Source: Syngnathus acus
Taxonomy: Eukaryota > Chordata > Actinopteri > Syngnathiformes > Syngnathidae
Assembly (NCBI RefSeq): GCF_901709675.1
Contig: NC_051101.1
Coordinates: 9,692,501 to 9,756,500, forward strand
Reading direction: 5' to 3'
DNA length: 64,000 bases
Positions within the stretch are counted from its first letter, which is position 1. Every line of letters begins with the position of its first letter. The position numbers were made by a program, and so were the translations under genes. Positions 1 to 14,000 of the stretch are shown piece by piece. Under the pieces are notes generated by a model. The model saw nothing but the letters and a program-made list of their open reading frames with translations. It was not told the origin of the DNA and did no database searches.

Positions 1-216
1 TGATTCCATCCAAGCATCGAGATTGATTCTGAGAGCTCCTACTGTGCCCTCCGCCCCACCCACCTGCAACCCGACCACCTCTGCTCCAGCTTCCCATTAG
101 AACTATGTATTATGGAAAAGTCTTTGTTGCTGTTTTTGTTGTTGTCATTTCTGAATAAGCATTCCCTCAGTCTTCACGTTACTCAAAACTGAGTGGAACA
201 TCGAAAATATGTTTAT

Positions 217-485
217 ACGCAGTGGTTAGCACATCCGCCTCACGACTCAGAGGTTCAGGGTTTGAGTACATCTTAGGCCTACCTGTGTGGAGTTTGCATG
301 TTCTCGCCATGCCTGCGTGGGTTTTCCTTCGGGTGCTCCGGTTTCCTCCCGCATTCATGCGTGGTAGGGCGATTGACAACCCCAAATTGATCCTAGGTGT
401 GAGCGTGATTGGCTGGCGACCAATTCAAGGTGTAGGCGGAGTGTAATTTGTCTTTTGCCCGATGTCTAATGAATGGACTTCAACT
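217..485 (+). mobile_element. tRNA-derived SINE copy, degenerate
   Basis: The left part reads like a tRNA-derived SINE head: CAGTGGTTAGCACATCCGCC resembles a box A region, and GGTTCAGGGTTTGAGT a decayed box B. It is followed by the very common teleost body containing GTGTGGAGTTTGCATGTTCT, GCGTGGGTTTTCC and GATTGGCTGGCGACC. The 3' tail is decayed. I recognise the family from memory of fish genomes; its exact library name is not known to me. The short open frames across it are not genes. Confidence 0.75.
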
Positions 486-3400
486 AGGTTCGATAAATAA
501 CTTGAAGCAAGCACACTTCCCTTATTTGGAGTGAAAAAGTGCTTTGACTTTTAGGTTAAGTGAGTCTTCATGACTTTCAATTAATTGTATTTTCACATAT
601 CATGGCAGAATTATTCGTATCCCTGCAAATCCATCTTTGCATATTATCAACAGATGTTCACGGGGAAAAAAAAAAAATCGTAATTGCACGAATGATATAA
701 ATGTACTACCGGTGTCGATGCAGTATTTTATTGCCCGCAAGGCCCAATACAAGTCTCATATCCGTGGAGAGACAGATTGTCATATGGTAGGACGGTGGCA
801 GTTGAACAATCCCCAACAACAATTGTGCCTGGCAATTGTCATCCTGTCATTTCTAATGGCCACACTGGGCCATAAAGTGACACATGCAGCAAAGTTGTGT
901 ACCTGAGTGCTGGCGGGAAGCCACCGTGATGTCTGCACTCGCACTTCATCTTTTGGGGCAAGAGCTGAATGCCTGCAGTGTTAATGTAGAGATTGGTAGG
1001 AATGTAAAACTCGTGCATGGGTTGTGTTTGTGTGTCCCAGCAAGTGCGCAATTGGCGTCAAGCTTCCCCGCAATGAAGGACTCACTGGGCTAGGCACTAC
1101 TACAGTCATTACATCCACGCTTTCGCACAAGCAGATGGCGAAACAGATGATCCCCGCTCATCTCACTCATGACCATCCATATTTATTTCATGGTTGCTGG
1201 CCCACAGACTCCCCATGCCCATCACTTCTCCATGAGTGCCTTGGCAGGGAGATGGCTGCCGACGCACACAAGTGTTTGGAAAACAAACCGGGCATGGAAA
1301 AAAGAAAAAAAAAAGGAGGCAAGTGAGAAAGAAATCAAGTGCGAGGAAAAAGCTGTGAAAGGCAAAAAGGAAAACAATGGTTCTCTCCAAACGCTCGACC
1401 ATCAAGGCTTCACATTGATCAAAACGCCGCAAATCCATGAGTAGTTCTGAGCTATCGTTTGTGACGAAGGTGCCGGTCGATGCTTGTTGACGTGATTTAT
1501 TCCGCTTCTTGGGGTGCCAATAAATGAAAGGTCTGATTGGTTTAGTCTTTGCTGGCAGCTTGGCTACCTGTGACTGGAGGGAAATGAGCAAGCGATCCTA
1601 TGACTAACTCCTGGAAAAGCCCATACATAAGCAGCCTGTCCCCTGGAGCCTGGCCAGAGCTAAAAAGCCCAATTTAGTCCGCACCGACGCTGTTAAATGC
1701 TACAGGCTATGACAAGAAGTCATTTTTAAATCCACTTGACCGGCTCAATACACGCTGGGTGACATCAGTGCCGTGTCGTTTTTTTTGCTGAGGCAAGGAA
1801 AGTGGGACCTTTTACCTGATATCCTAATTATTTCCAGCCTCACTTCTCTGTTTTATGTGCAGATGTGGGCATTAACTGCTCCTATGATATATATTCTGCC
1901 GCCATCATCACATCTTACCTTGGCACTCGCCTTTTATTTTCCTCTCCTTGCTCTTTTATTGTGCACGTCTCAACGCATACTCGGCGGCCTTAGCGCAACA
2001 TAACAACGTCTTGGACGATGGGTGAAATTTAGGTTGATCATAGGAAGTGACATAGAGGTGTCCCTTCGGGGCGAGTGGCTGAGTGAGCAACTCAATTAAG
2101 AGCAAACAGCCTCAGACAGGGACGCCCGTGTTCGGCTTGATCTCTCCGGGCTGCAGCGGGAGGGAGGGGGAGATCTCAGCAAAATCTTGCCTCGTGTTTC
2201 TCGGCCGGCCTTGGGCGTTCGGGACTGGCACTGGGCTCCTCACAGCCGGCGGCGTGGGTGACCATGTGCTCCGCTTACTCAGTCGCAGATGATTCAACAT
2301 AACCAAGGGGAAGGGGGAGGCCGCAAGCAGGACATGTGACACAAAATACAAATGATTCCACTGTAGCTCAGTTCTATAATCAGTCAGTAAAGGAAGCGAA
2401 GAGATTCGGGGAAGGGACGTTTAGGTGCAACCAAACAGGCGTTTATCGACTTTTACCTCGGAGCAGGCACCAAGGCACGGCTGGTGATCAGGGGAACTTG
2501 TTGCCATACAGTTTGCAGGGCCGCAGACCGCCGAGAGGATCAGAATAGAGATAGCTGGCTATATCAAGGCTAAGAACAAGCTCGCACATCTAAGCGCAAT
2601 CATTTCCAATAGCAATAAGCCGCTCCAAAAGAAAAAAAACTGACGCCTCTGGCAAAGCTCTCCTATTAAATTGTTGAACCCGAAAATAGGTGTCTTGATT
2701 AAAACTGAAAAAAATATATGCTCTGGAAGATTAAAAGCTGTAAAAATGTGTTTGGTTATTCATCTCTCTGTCAGTGAAGTGTTAATTGCAAACTAAAAAA
2801 AAAGCAAAGCAAATATTTATTTGCAATGGTTTTGTTGTTGTTGCTTTTTTTTTTTACCAGTTCATTAGCATACATGTTTGAGTAGCAACAGCATGGCGCT
2901 TCGGGGCACACGCACACGCGAGAGTGAGTAACAAGCAAAGTTGGCAACATTCAGCTGTCAGCATACACATGGAGATGGTCGGGCATGAGAGGAGAACACA
3001 AGCTCTACTGCATCTTCATTATGACTAATAAGAGTACAACTTCCACCAGAGCAGCATGCCCTCACAATTACTCACAAAATATGGTGTGTGGTAATGGGAT
3101 CTGGCACATGGCTGCATTTCTTTTCCGTGTAACAAGAAAAGAGACATCTATTGGCAAAAGTTGTGACAATTCTCTTGCCTTGAAACATATTTTTCGACTC
3201 AACATAAGCGATCATTTTTGTTTGAAATCGGAAGTGTATTTGTTAATTTATTCAGTGCCATTGATGGTTATAGACGTCAAAGATATTAATTAGGTTGGCA
3301 GTGAATGAGTTAAAAGAAAAAGTCTTTCTAGAGGTCAAGTGACGTAAATCTGCTTTTTTTTTTTTATGGCAATCTGTTTTGGTCTTAACTGTTATTTTGT

Positions 3401-6400
3401 CAAGGCAAACTGAAAATTCATAATGTGCATTGTTTAGAATGGTGCATGGAGAGCTCATACGGTCTTGTGGGTCTTACCCAGAATTCTTTGCTATAACTTT
3501 AATTAACTTGGTAATTTACTTGATATTAACAAACAAGCGTGCTCGTGCATACCATTACCTATATACTATTTATACACGTGTAATGGAAATGAAGACACAA
3601 TTGTTCCATATTCCTGCACAGCAGTAATTAGAGCATATGAAAATGAAAGTTAAAAAAAAACATACCTGTATTGCAGGTTTTTTTTTAATTGCATATTCTA
3701 TTCAACTATATTCCCTTGACATGTTGGTTAATGGGTTGAATTCACTTATGAGTGTAACCAAGAAAGTTGTGATGATTTTCTTGTTGTTTTAAACCAATGT
3801 GAAATTTGGCTAATTAATTGTTCGGGTGTTTAAAAAAATCACAATGTTTGTGAACAGGCAAATCGGAATCTGTAACAATGAGTTGACTGGGTTATGTAAA
3901 AATATTATATATACTATATATATATATATATATATATATTCGCAAATTACAATTTTATCCAAAATGTGACTAGCTTGGTGAACTTTCATTGGAATCTCAA
4001 GTCTATTTATTCGATACACTTGCTCAATCTACTGGAATTTGGAATTTCCAAATAATTACGATATGGCGCAATTTATATATGTCTTCTTTTTCCATTTTAT
4101 CATTTCGATTAAGCTACTACTGTTTTGGTGCAATGTCTCTTCCTGTCAAAGTAGCTGTGTTGTGACATAAAACTGAGATTCCATCTTGTGTGCCGAATAT
4201 ACCCCCTGCAAAAATATCAGGCAGGGCCTTATTGATTTTCCCGGGCCAGAAAAGCTAAACACACAACAGTAGCCTGTGGTTGAAGACCCCATTATCAGTC
4301 TTGGTTTTGTCATAAATGGTCATTCTCTAACTCCACCTTCTAATAACGACACATATCTGAAACATTTTGAATGATAAGACAGTAGATATAGATTTACGTA
4401 ATTCCCAATCACGTAGGCTCAGAGTGACAGCTTCTCTTTGAGTGAATAGCAAATGTGCTGTCCAGCGTCACCTCTGACTGAGTGCAGGAGGAGACGGCAT
4501 GTTGACCCGCCGTCTCTCGGCAAGGATAATGAGCTTTATTGCTCACAACAGCAATAGCGTGGGCAGCCGAGGTCACCTCATAATAACCTCTCATCCTTTT
4601 AACAAAAAGCAACAAGGCCTTCAAATTTTTTCTTAAATCTTACCGCCATCTGAGCAATCCAAGTGAAAATAACTACGAACCAAATATGCAAAGAGCCTGA
4701 AGCGCGATCGAGAGCATCAGTGAACAATAAGAAAGGCAACACCAGCTGACATTTTCAGGTCAGCGTCACTTCGCTCTTCATCTCCGGCTTTGTCTCAACT
4801 AGTTTTGATTAGCCGCGGTGGATTGCAAGGGCCCACGTTCAAAACTGCTCGTCGGCCCAGCTAATTAGGAGCGACAAACAAAGCAAAAAAAAAAAAATAT
4901 CAACAACACTGGCCTCTATGCAGTCTTTTGAAGGAACTGAGCAGTACAAACGTGTCACTGCCAACTAGCTGCCCCACACCAACCCCGTCGGGTTGTGGTT
5001 CCTTTGAGTCGGCGGACAAGGAGGAGGTGGACAGTGCCATCAAACACATGTCATCTTCCTCGATTGGGCAGGGAACAGAGGTGACCCAGGGTACTGTACT
5101 GTGTTTGTGTGTGCGTCATGAGCTGATGGGAACAGATAAGAGGGAGACGGAAAAGACAGCCACCCACCGCAGGCCTGTCAAACATGGACACTGGGGACAT
5201 CAGTGTTGAACTTCTGCAAGCCGTTACTATCCTGTGTATAACCTGTACTGAGTTTCCCAAGAACTCCAAAGATGCCTTCAGTTGATCAAATATTTATTTG
5301 ATATGCAAATTATAGTCCATTAAAGTAGGCTCAATGTTCATAAGTGATGATTTAAACTATTTAAATCGTATAACATAAGAGGATCTTTTGGATCTTGTTA
5401 CTGGTGTGGTGATTGTTTTATGAAGTAAAAACAGATTTATGCAAATATCTTACCTTGATTAAATGCTAAAATAGATCCGTTCATTATCATAAATATTCTT
5501 GAGAGGTAAGACGGAGGATTTGGACAATTTTAATATAATGGGTTAGGGTTACCCGATTCCTAAAATATTGACGACTATTTTGATAATTGATTATTTGTCG
5601 ATTAATCGATTAATTTTTGCAGCTCAATACAGCACTCTAGTAAAAGGATTATTTTTAGATTATAATGCCACAGACCGAATTAGTGAAGGATGTTTACTGA
5701 AGTTTAGCTACAATTTTTTTTTTTAATCTGACAAATACGTTATTACTGTAACTTCTATTACAATTCCAAAACAAACCCGTCATGGATTTATTTTGCTTTA
5801 AGTGTGCTGCGAACCCAAGACAGGGACGAGAACAGCTTTCCCATAACGCACAAATATTACATTTCAGTTAGATGTTCATCATGAATGATAACGGTAATCC
5901 ACCGTGTTGATGTTTGACCTCTGACATTTGGAGGCATACTTTTCCACAAAGTTTGGTTCTCTAATTACATTCTTGGCCCTCAAACTGTACACACAAGAAA
6001 CTTTGTGCCCTCTGTATATAATATTGGGAATTAAACGCCCTTCATTCTCACCTCACGATTTGTTATAAACAATTATGTAGCCTAGTGAAAAGAATTGTGA
6101 CCGCTGGGTGCAGATATACCGCATTCATTTGGACAGTAACATCAGCCGCAGCAGAAAAATCAATCTGTTATCCTGAAACGTGTGTGGTTATTGACAAGAG
6201 TCTATATTTATTTTTTACCACCTACCCTGTTATACTACAACTTAAGTCGGGTTCGTAGTTTTTTGGGTGGATTTGGAATGATGCAGTACAAACATTGCAC
6301 CTCTAACTTTTTTTTTTTTTTAGTGAGTTGGTTTTTGTGGGAAAAAAGTGAAAAAGGACTTCTTGTATTTAATTTTGGTTTCTCATTTTTGTTTGCTTCA

Positions 6401-7749
6401 AACCCATTGATGGTGGAAAATGTATGATAAAAAAATTTAATAAAAATATTTTACACCTATGCAAATATAATAATAATAATAATATCTAAAAGATATTGCG
6501 ATCTGCATATGAACATAAACTAACCTGGGAAAGAATGACTTAAAACATTTTTTTAGTCATTAAAACAAAACAAAACTCAAACCACAAAGGCATTCTGGAG
6601 AGCACAGACCTCAGCCAGGTTGCAAGACTGTTGTCTGCATATTAACACGCAAGGTTGCTCGTAAATAACCGCTTAAAACAAATATCTATTCACAAAATGA
6701 AATGTAAGTGCAAGTCTATTCATCAAGAAAAATAATATGAAGCTGTTCTGCCAAGGGGAATTATGAAATAAGCAAACACTATTTGCAACAAAAGCCAATT
6801 AAGACACCACAAATGCAAATGTGGAGTGAAAATATCATCCAATTAAATACAATACAAATGTTTCTAGTGCATTTTTGAGGCAAGTTTCCCCAAAAAGCCA
6901 AATCACCCCCAAAATCGAAATCTAGCACCACAATTTTTTTTGACAGCAGAGACAAGAGAACATACATGCCCTCCAAAAACAATTTAATGGGTTCTTGCTG
7001 TGCACACGCAGCAACTATCCACAAAGTTACCTGGAAGTCACCAGTACAGTTTTTGCATAATCCTGCTGACTAACACACAATCCAACCAAGTAATGGGTGA
7101 CAACAATACCTCTCACCGTCACGCTTTTAATTAAAACCTCACTTGTATAATCTGCCAAACTGCAAATCTGTCATAATGTGGTTATCCATCCAATCATTTT
7201 CCACCGTAAATTATTTTTAGGGTCACAGGTGAGCTATCTTTCGCAAGATATATACATCACGGCTACTGTAAAGACAAAACTAACATTCACACTCGGGTGC
7301 ACACCCAAGGCCAATTTCTCGTCTTCAATTAACCTAACATGCATGTTTTCTAGGCGCAAAATTGCAGTACCTTGAGAAATGCTAATATGTTTATCGTTAT
7401 GAATCTCCATTGGAACGTGACCTTGTTTGGGTTCATGTAAAATGCTATTTACATGGCAGCGTCTGACTGCAGGTGTTGCTTTAATTGAATTAATATTGGA
7501 CTCTTGCTATCCATGTAAACATAGCCAGCCAAGCATCAAGGGAAGCGCAACTCATTGGCCCAGCAGAAGCTAAATAGCTCTCGGCGAGGCATGATTTCAT
7601 TGAGGCTTTAATAGAAGTGCTAATGGCTGCTGACAGACACGCTCACACCCTGCCCACCACGCTGTGTCTTATTGTTTTCCCCAACCAATCTCTGACTTTA
7701 CCCCAGAGTGATTTCATCTGACCTTTATCGGAGTTCAATCCACACAGAC
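486..7749. other. Non-coding upstream sequence, no gene seen
   Basis: This stretch is AT-rich and has no exon-like block with splice sites and recognisable protein similarity. It holds homopolymer A/T runs, a TA dinucleotide run near 3908-3940, and a decayed repeat around 5560-5640 with TCGATTAATCGATTAA. A fragment near 7188-7240 resembles the reverse complement of a SINE tail. All open frames are under 150 codons and look random. Confidence 0.6.
3908..3940. repeat. TA dinucleotide microsatellite
   Basis: An almost uninterrupted run of alternating T and A in AT-rich intergenic DNA. Confidence 0.9.
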
Positions 7750-7757
7750 CCGTATAG

Positions 7758-8065
7758 CACAGGTGTCAAACTCAAGGCCCGGGGGCCAGATACGGCCCGC
7801 CACATCATTTTACGTAGCCCGCGAAGACAAATTGTGCATCAAATTTGTGTGTCATGACTAGAATTGCAAATTGTCTTCACTTTTAATATCTTTATTTTTT
7901 ATGTTTGACCAGTTTTTACTCCTCTGATTTGAAAACAAGTTGTCAGTTTGTTTTGTAGCTTTTACTGTATATAATATGAGGTGCTCATACATTTATTTGG
8001 GTTGACAGTCATAATAAGCTATGACTACAATGCGGCCCGCGAAAAAAATGACTTTGACACCCCTG
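7758..8065. mobile_element. hAT-type MITE, copy A
   Basis: A 308-bp element that begins CACAGGTGTCAAACTCAAGG and ends TTTGACACCCCTG, so its ends are imperfect terminal inverted repeats. It is flanked by an exact 8-bp duplication, CCGTATAG, at 7750-7757 and 8066-8073. An 8-bp duplication is the hallmark of the hAT superfamily. There is no transposase frame, so it is non-autonomous. Related copies lie near 22,335, 26,362 and 46,048. This copy lacks the CTCCGAAGGAAG stretch seen in the others. Confidence 0.9.
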
Positions 8066-8073
8066 CCGTATAG

Positions 8074-11000
8074 GATTAATGAGGATCGCAGAATCAGGTG
8101 AATTTGTGTGGTGTACTTTCCAACGTAATCCACAGAGTATACATTTATCTATCTGTTATCTCTGCACCAAGTGTGTTTTAAAACAAATGTTCATCCACAC
8201 TCGCTTTCAGTCACGTACTGTTATGTTTCGCGCCATCCGCGGAAGAACGCAACCAATCATTCCATGCGTCCGTATGTACACAAACACGCTACCAAACACG
8301 GACATGCGGTGTCACGCACACCCGTACGAAAGTGTTTGTTTATATCGCTCGTACCCTGTTTGAGCCGCAGCTTGGCCAGCCAACCATAATATTTGCCATG
8401 TGGCAGTCACAACACATTTGCTGGGCCCAGGTCTGCGCACATTGCGTTAACAGGTTTCAGCTGCAGTGAGGGCATGTCAACCCAAGAGCGCACTAATCAA
8501 TCATATTTCACTTCAAGCATGCATGGGCTCAACCTCAGCTTACCATTATCCCTCCCTCCCACTTTACACTTCCTCCTCCGCCTTAGCGTTTGTGTTTGTC
8601 TCCTGAGCACAAAGTGCGGCAAAACCTTAATGAAGCCAACAGGCTGCTCACATGGAGAATAATGAGCAGGTTTCGGTTGAGAAGGAACCACAATTTCTAC
8701 TTTCCATTAAGGCACTTGGGTTACAATAATGAATAGTACCGTCGGGATGTGTGTTAAATATACCGTGATTAAAAGGTCAACCCAGCTGCATATTTAGACC
8801 TACGTGCAGAGATGCGTGGTTTGTATTATCGATGACTTGATGCTAAAAGGTTCTTCCCACGTAAAGAATGTTGGGAAAGCCAGCGAAATTAAGTTCATGT
8901 AAACATTTTCCGACTTTCATCTGTTCAGGATAAATGACCGTATCCCCCCCGCCCTGCAGAAGCCCTAAGGGCAACATCTTCACTGATATCAATCAGCGAG
9001 CAGTCAAGATTTCAAGTGATTGTCTATCAGCGGAACTAATCTATTTCGTTCTTTGAAAGGGCCCCTTTTTTCAATTTAAATAGTGCGTCTACCTAATTTG
9101 ACCAAGACCTGTTTCAATACAGGGCGAATTATGTGGAACGGCTGTACCCTTCAGGCAGGTATGATCCCCCCCCCCGTTTCGCAAATGGGCTCCAGATTTA
9201 AAAGTCACTTGGAATGAACGTCGGAGCCAAAGCATGAAATAATAAAACTAATATTTACATAAGGTCCCCCCCAACCCCTCTTGTCTTTTTTTCCCCCCAC
9301 TCGGGTCTGATAATGCTCTCATTCAGGTAATCCGTGCACTTTAGAAAACGCAGCGTGGCTTTACAACAATAAGTGCAAAAGATAATGAAGTGGCAGGGCT
9401 AATTGGGCAACGTTATTCCACAAGTGAGTGTGGCAAGGGCAACATCAACTAGCTCTCAATAAGCGCTTTCCAAAAAACACTTGGAGTCATTGTGACGATT
9501 TGACCTTCCAGAGCAAGTAGCAGGGAACGTTTGCCGTACTTGACGACGTGATGGAAGCAGGGAAGAAAATACAATCAGGATGTAGTGGAAGGAAGTGAGT
9601 GACTAAGAATAGATATAGGAAGATGATGTAGACCAACAAATACGCAGGCTAGCTGCTCTAAATCGGGTCTTTTTAGAAAATGAGTTCATTATTTACTCAG
9701 CCCTGCTAGTTGGATGTGCAAATGTTGGATTATATTTGGATTTTTGCTATTTAACAGAAGATCAACTTTTACAACTTAAGTAAGAGACAGAAAATTCAGC
9801 TCTGATGGGACTTTACAATAAAAATTCCCATTTTGAGTTTACAGTCTCAAGATAACATTTTCCAGTTAGCCCAATTTTACTGCAACACAACAATATATAT
9901 AAGCTGTATATCACACAATGTTCCGCCTGCTTCACAGGGCGAGGTCAGGAAGACTCACAGGAAGTGTGCAAATCACAACTCCTTTTCAAATCAAAACAAC
10001 CTTTTCCTTTTCCTCATCCTCAAACACAAGCTGTTCGGCTGCCCCTGTCTCCCAAGATGTCCCAAGTAACAGATGCTTTTCCTGAGCCTCTTGACAAGAG
10101 ATGAGGGAATGAGGCCACAGAAGCCACTCTGCCAGATGTGACTAAACAAACTCTTGTTTGCTGTGATTTTTTTATTTTTGTGCTGATGATACATACCTTG
10201 AAACCCGAGTAGTTACGTTTTTATTAGCATCTGAAGCTATAGAAGTACCCACAAGATGCTAATTCAAATTTAGTTTTGTGCTGAAGATACATATCTTGAA
10301 AACCGAGCAGTTACGTTCTTATTAGGATCTGAAGCTATAGAAGTAGCCGCAAGATGCTAATTCTGGTTTAAAGCGGAATAGAGCGAGCAGACGGCTTATT
10401 TTGAGGGACATAACGGGATATGTTGACCCCCCAAAAGACAGCTGAGATACACTTGTAGATCTTTCTCCCTGTCGTTAGCCTGAACAGAAGGGAGCATTGT
10501 ATGGTTGTCTTCTTTGGGTGGCAGCTGGGTGAGCAAAGTACACGTACGCAATTTTGAACAAGTACAAGCAAACTCTTCTAATTTTGCAAATGAGGTCCAC
10601 GAGGCACCACAGTGGGAGGTCGATTATTCAAGCGGTGTGTTTACATGTTTTTTTCTTCTTCCTGCCCTTCACAAATGCATTTTCTTTCCCAAAGAGAACC
10701 GACAAGACGAGATCCAGGAGAAAGATGAGCAGCGGGTATCGACGACAACAAGGAGGTCTAATGGATTCGTTCCACTTTATGGTTGGGCTCCAATTTCGGA
10801 AAAGCAGCACGGAAGATGACCGCAAATGTGAGTGCTTATGATAATCAGGAGAAAAGTATGATACATATTAATGGTTACACTGAAAGGAATGTGGTATTGA
10901 TTTAGAGCATGTGGGTATTATCTTGCAGGCTTTTTAGCTGTATGCTATATTCTGTGTGTATCTTTGCGGTACTTGCGGAGGTACGTTGACTAAGCGTGCC

Positions 11001-14000
11001 AAAGCCATTCCAGATGTTACGTTTGACATCATGTCATCTCTACTTAGTCGAGCTGAGGAGCAAGTCTATTTGGATCTAATGCCCCTCAAACAAGGCGGTT
11101 ATTTGGAAGGATATTTGGCAGCATCAGTACACTTTGATCCCCCACCGCTGACCTTTTATAAACCCAACATGACGTGTACCTTTTGAGCGGAGACAATTTG
11201 ACAAATAAGTGATGACCGTTCACATTTTTAATTTAGTAGCCGGATGAAATATTAATCACAAAACCTTGATTTATATTTGAAAAAAGAAGTCCCATCGTTA
11301 CCATCCTCGGTCTTCCTCTCTGTCATCCATCTCTTTGGCTTGCTCTGCTGATCTTTAACAACCCCCCCCCCCCTCCCTCCCTCCCTCCTTCCTGGCCCAT
11401 AACTAATCCTTATGCCTCTCACATAAACTGCAGGTCTGGCACTATGCTGCCCAGTCACATGACATAAAGAGTGTGAGAGTGGCGCCAGACAACGCTCTCC
11501 TGTTTCTGCCTCTCATTTGGGATTTCCTCCATTGTATTTTACTGTCATTCCATAGTCAGCATAAGAAGCCCTGAAAGGTAGATAACTATTAATAGAGTTT
11601 GCAGAGCGCTGCAGTCATATGGATGGCCCGGGCAGTGCTGTGACTAAGTAGAACTGATGTCTCCAGTGACAAGTGCTCGTGTTGCTGTCATCCAGGACGT
11701 GCACACGCTCTGCATATATTAGAGTGCTGCCCTGCACGGCCCACCCCTTACCAAGCCCCTGTTTTTGGATGGCACCACAGCTGTCCCAAAGTGAATCCCA
11801 AATGAGAGGATCTGTCAGGGTTTGTTTGCCGCGGGCCTTGATTTGATGCTATTACCGCTTAGATGGAGAGATGGGCTCAGGCTGTCGGAGATGAGAGCTG
11901 CTGGTGGACACTCGCCTCGGGCCTGGCCTGGTGCTAGCGAAAACACTTTTTGAACAAACAAAGAGCTGAAATCAATTTGTTTGTTGTTGAAGGGGGTTGC
12001 GGATCTGTGCCGAAGAACAACCCTGATTTTTCAGCGCGCTCTGTGTTTGCTTTACGGGAGCTGTCCTCCCTGCAGGCAGATGTTCTTCATTCATATGTGT
12101 ACAGATGTGTATGTAAATAAGACATGATTTCTGCTGCTGGGTGGCTGACTCTCAAGGCATAAGAATCAATTTCCATTCGGCTCCTTTTGAACTTTAAAAG
12201 GGACATATTGCATTTTTTACGGACAAATAGTTGGGTCTCTGACCTATCGAATGTGAAATTAAACAACAGGGAAAATTGTAAATCTTACATTTGCAAATTG
12301 CCTATTTCTCAAAGTGTGTTTGTGAGTAAGTTTTTCTGCACATCTGCCCTGATGTTACATAGCAAGGGGGCTCATTTGCATAATAACCGCCTCAATGCTT
12401 TGTTGCAACATTACCTGCACCTGTCCAATATACTTTTGTCAGCTATGTACCATGAGCAGGTTTTGAAAGTACAGAATACTTTTTGTGTCGCCTATACTAC
12501 AAGTATGACAGGATTGTGGCCACAAAGCATGTTAGCTGTGGTTCCTTCGCTACCTGAACCAGATTGGAAAATATTCCCCGCTGTCACTCTTATGGTGTGG
12601 GCGCTTTTTTTTTTTTTTTACTGTATCACCAGAAGCAAGTCTTTCTTCTCTGTAGCAACTATCAGCTGTACTGACAGCTGACCCAATGCGGAGGTGTGCA
12701 GGCAAGTCAACCAGAACAATAACAAAACTGGAGTCAGAGAGAAAGAGGGGGAGGGAAGAACAGACCCTAATAATGGCCAGGCCGTGGCTTGACATGCTAT
12801 GAAAAGCGACAGTGGACGAGTCATTCATTATTTATATCAGCGCAGAGCTGCATCAGATCACGGCACGAAACAAGCAGCCAGTCAGTCGTGGGCCGGCCAT
12901 GTGATTGAAAGTGAACTGTGTGATGGGAGGAGGATGTGAGGGAAGATGGGGTCGCATTTGGACTTTCCACCTGAGACCGTGTCCCTAAGGTCAATTTTGA
13001 AGCCACTTGGTATCATATATCATATATTTAATTCAAAGAACGAAAAAAAGACTAACACGCAAAGCAATACGGCATAGACGGGGCAAACGGAATTAGCATT
13101 GAACGTCATTCTGAATTTTTAAACCATTGCTACTTTGGTGCAGCAAACTAAGAGAGCATAAAACAAAACCCACAAGCAGATAAATCCATGTTATGTTATG
13201 TGCTGTCCTGGAAAAAAAATAAATTAACAACAGCTCAAAATTCTGCAGTTTAGTAGCAGCACCAACAATGAACTCCGATATAACGACGGTTCATTGTAGT
13301 TTGTGCGAGACAATGCACGTTTTTATACAAGAAATCAGCACTCAACTGAGACATTCATCAGTGAGTGGCAGAATCGCTGATCCGCAGTGACTAATCTATA
13401 GGTATGGATTAGCCGAGGTGTTCAATACTTTTGTTCAGTCGACTGGATCGCCATCATTGCCGCAGATATTTATCTTAGCAGAGTGAGTGAGTGAACGCGC
13501 TTGGAATGTGACGGACTCCATCAGGGCATTTCTGGCACACTGGAACGTGCATGACATCAGGAACAGATGTTGCACATGGCGAGGCCCATCAAGGGACAAC
13601 AATTCTGCATCAGCGCATGAATATTTTAGTCATCTTACTGCTGTACTTATCAGCAAAGACACAGCTCGCCTTGCCGTGGAACTAGTCAATCAGAGTTTAC
13701 ATTCTGGGTAGGGCTGTAATTACTACTTGAATGAGTGACGCCAAAGTGTCCTCATGAGAATGTTGGAGAAAATTAGACAAACATTAAAGTACTACATCTT
13801 GAACGGAATGTCAATCTAGTAACAACACACTCCATGAACATGAAACATGTTAAAATGTTTCTATCAAAAATTTGATTTTTTTTCTGGAGGGGGTATTAAA
13901 AATTTATATTTTGCCGTCATCGTAGAACGCTCAGGGTTTCGGTTCTTTTTTTTTTTAAATCCATCTAAATTCAAAGGGACTTTTAACTCTTTTTTTTTTT

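Noticed and set aside
12187-12681. 164-codon open frame on the plus strand
   Set aside because: No recognisable domain, low-complexity F/L ending caused by a T run, and the DNA looks like a decayed dispersed repeat (AAAAGGGACATATTGCA start).
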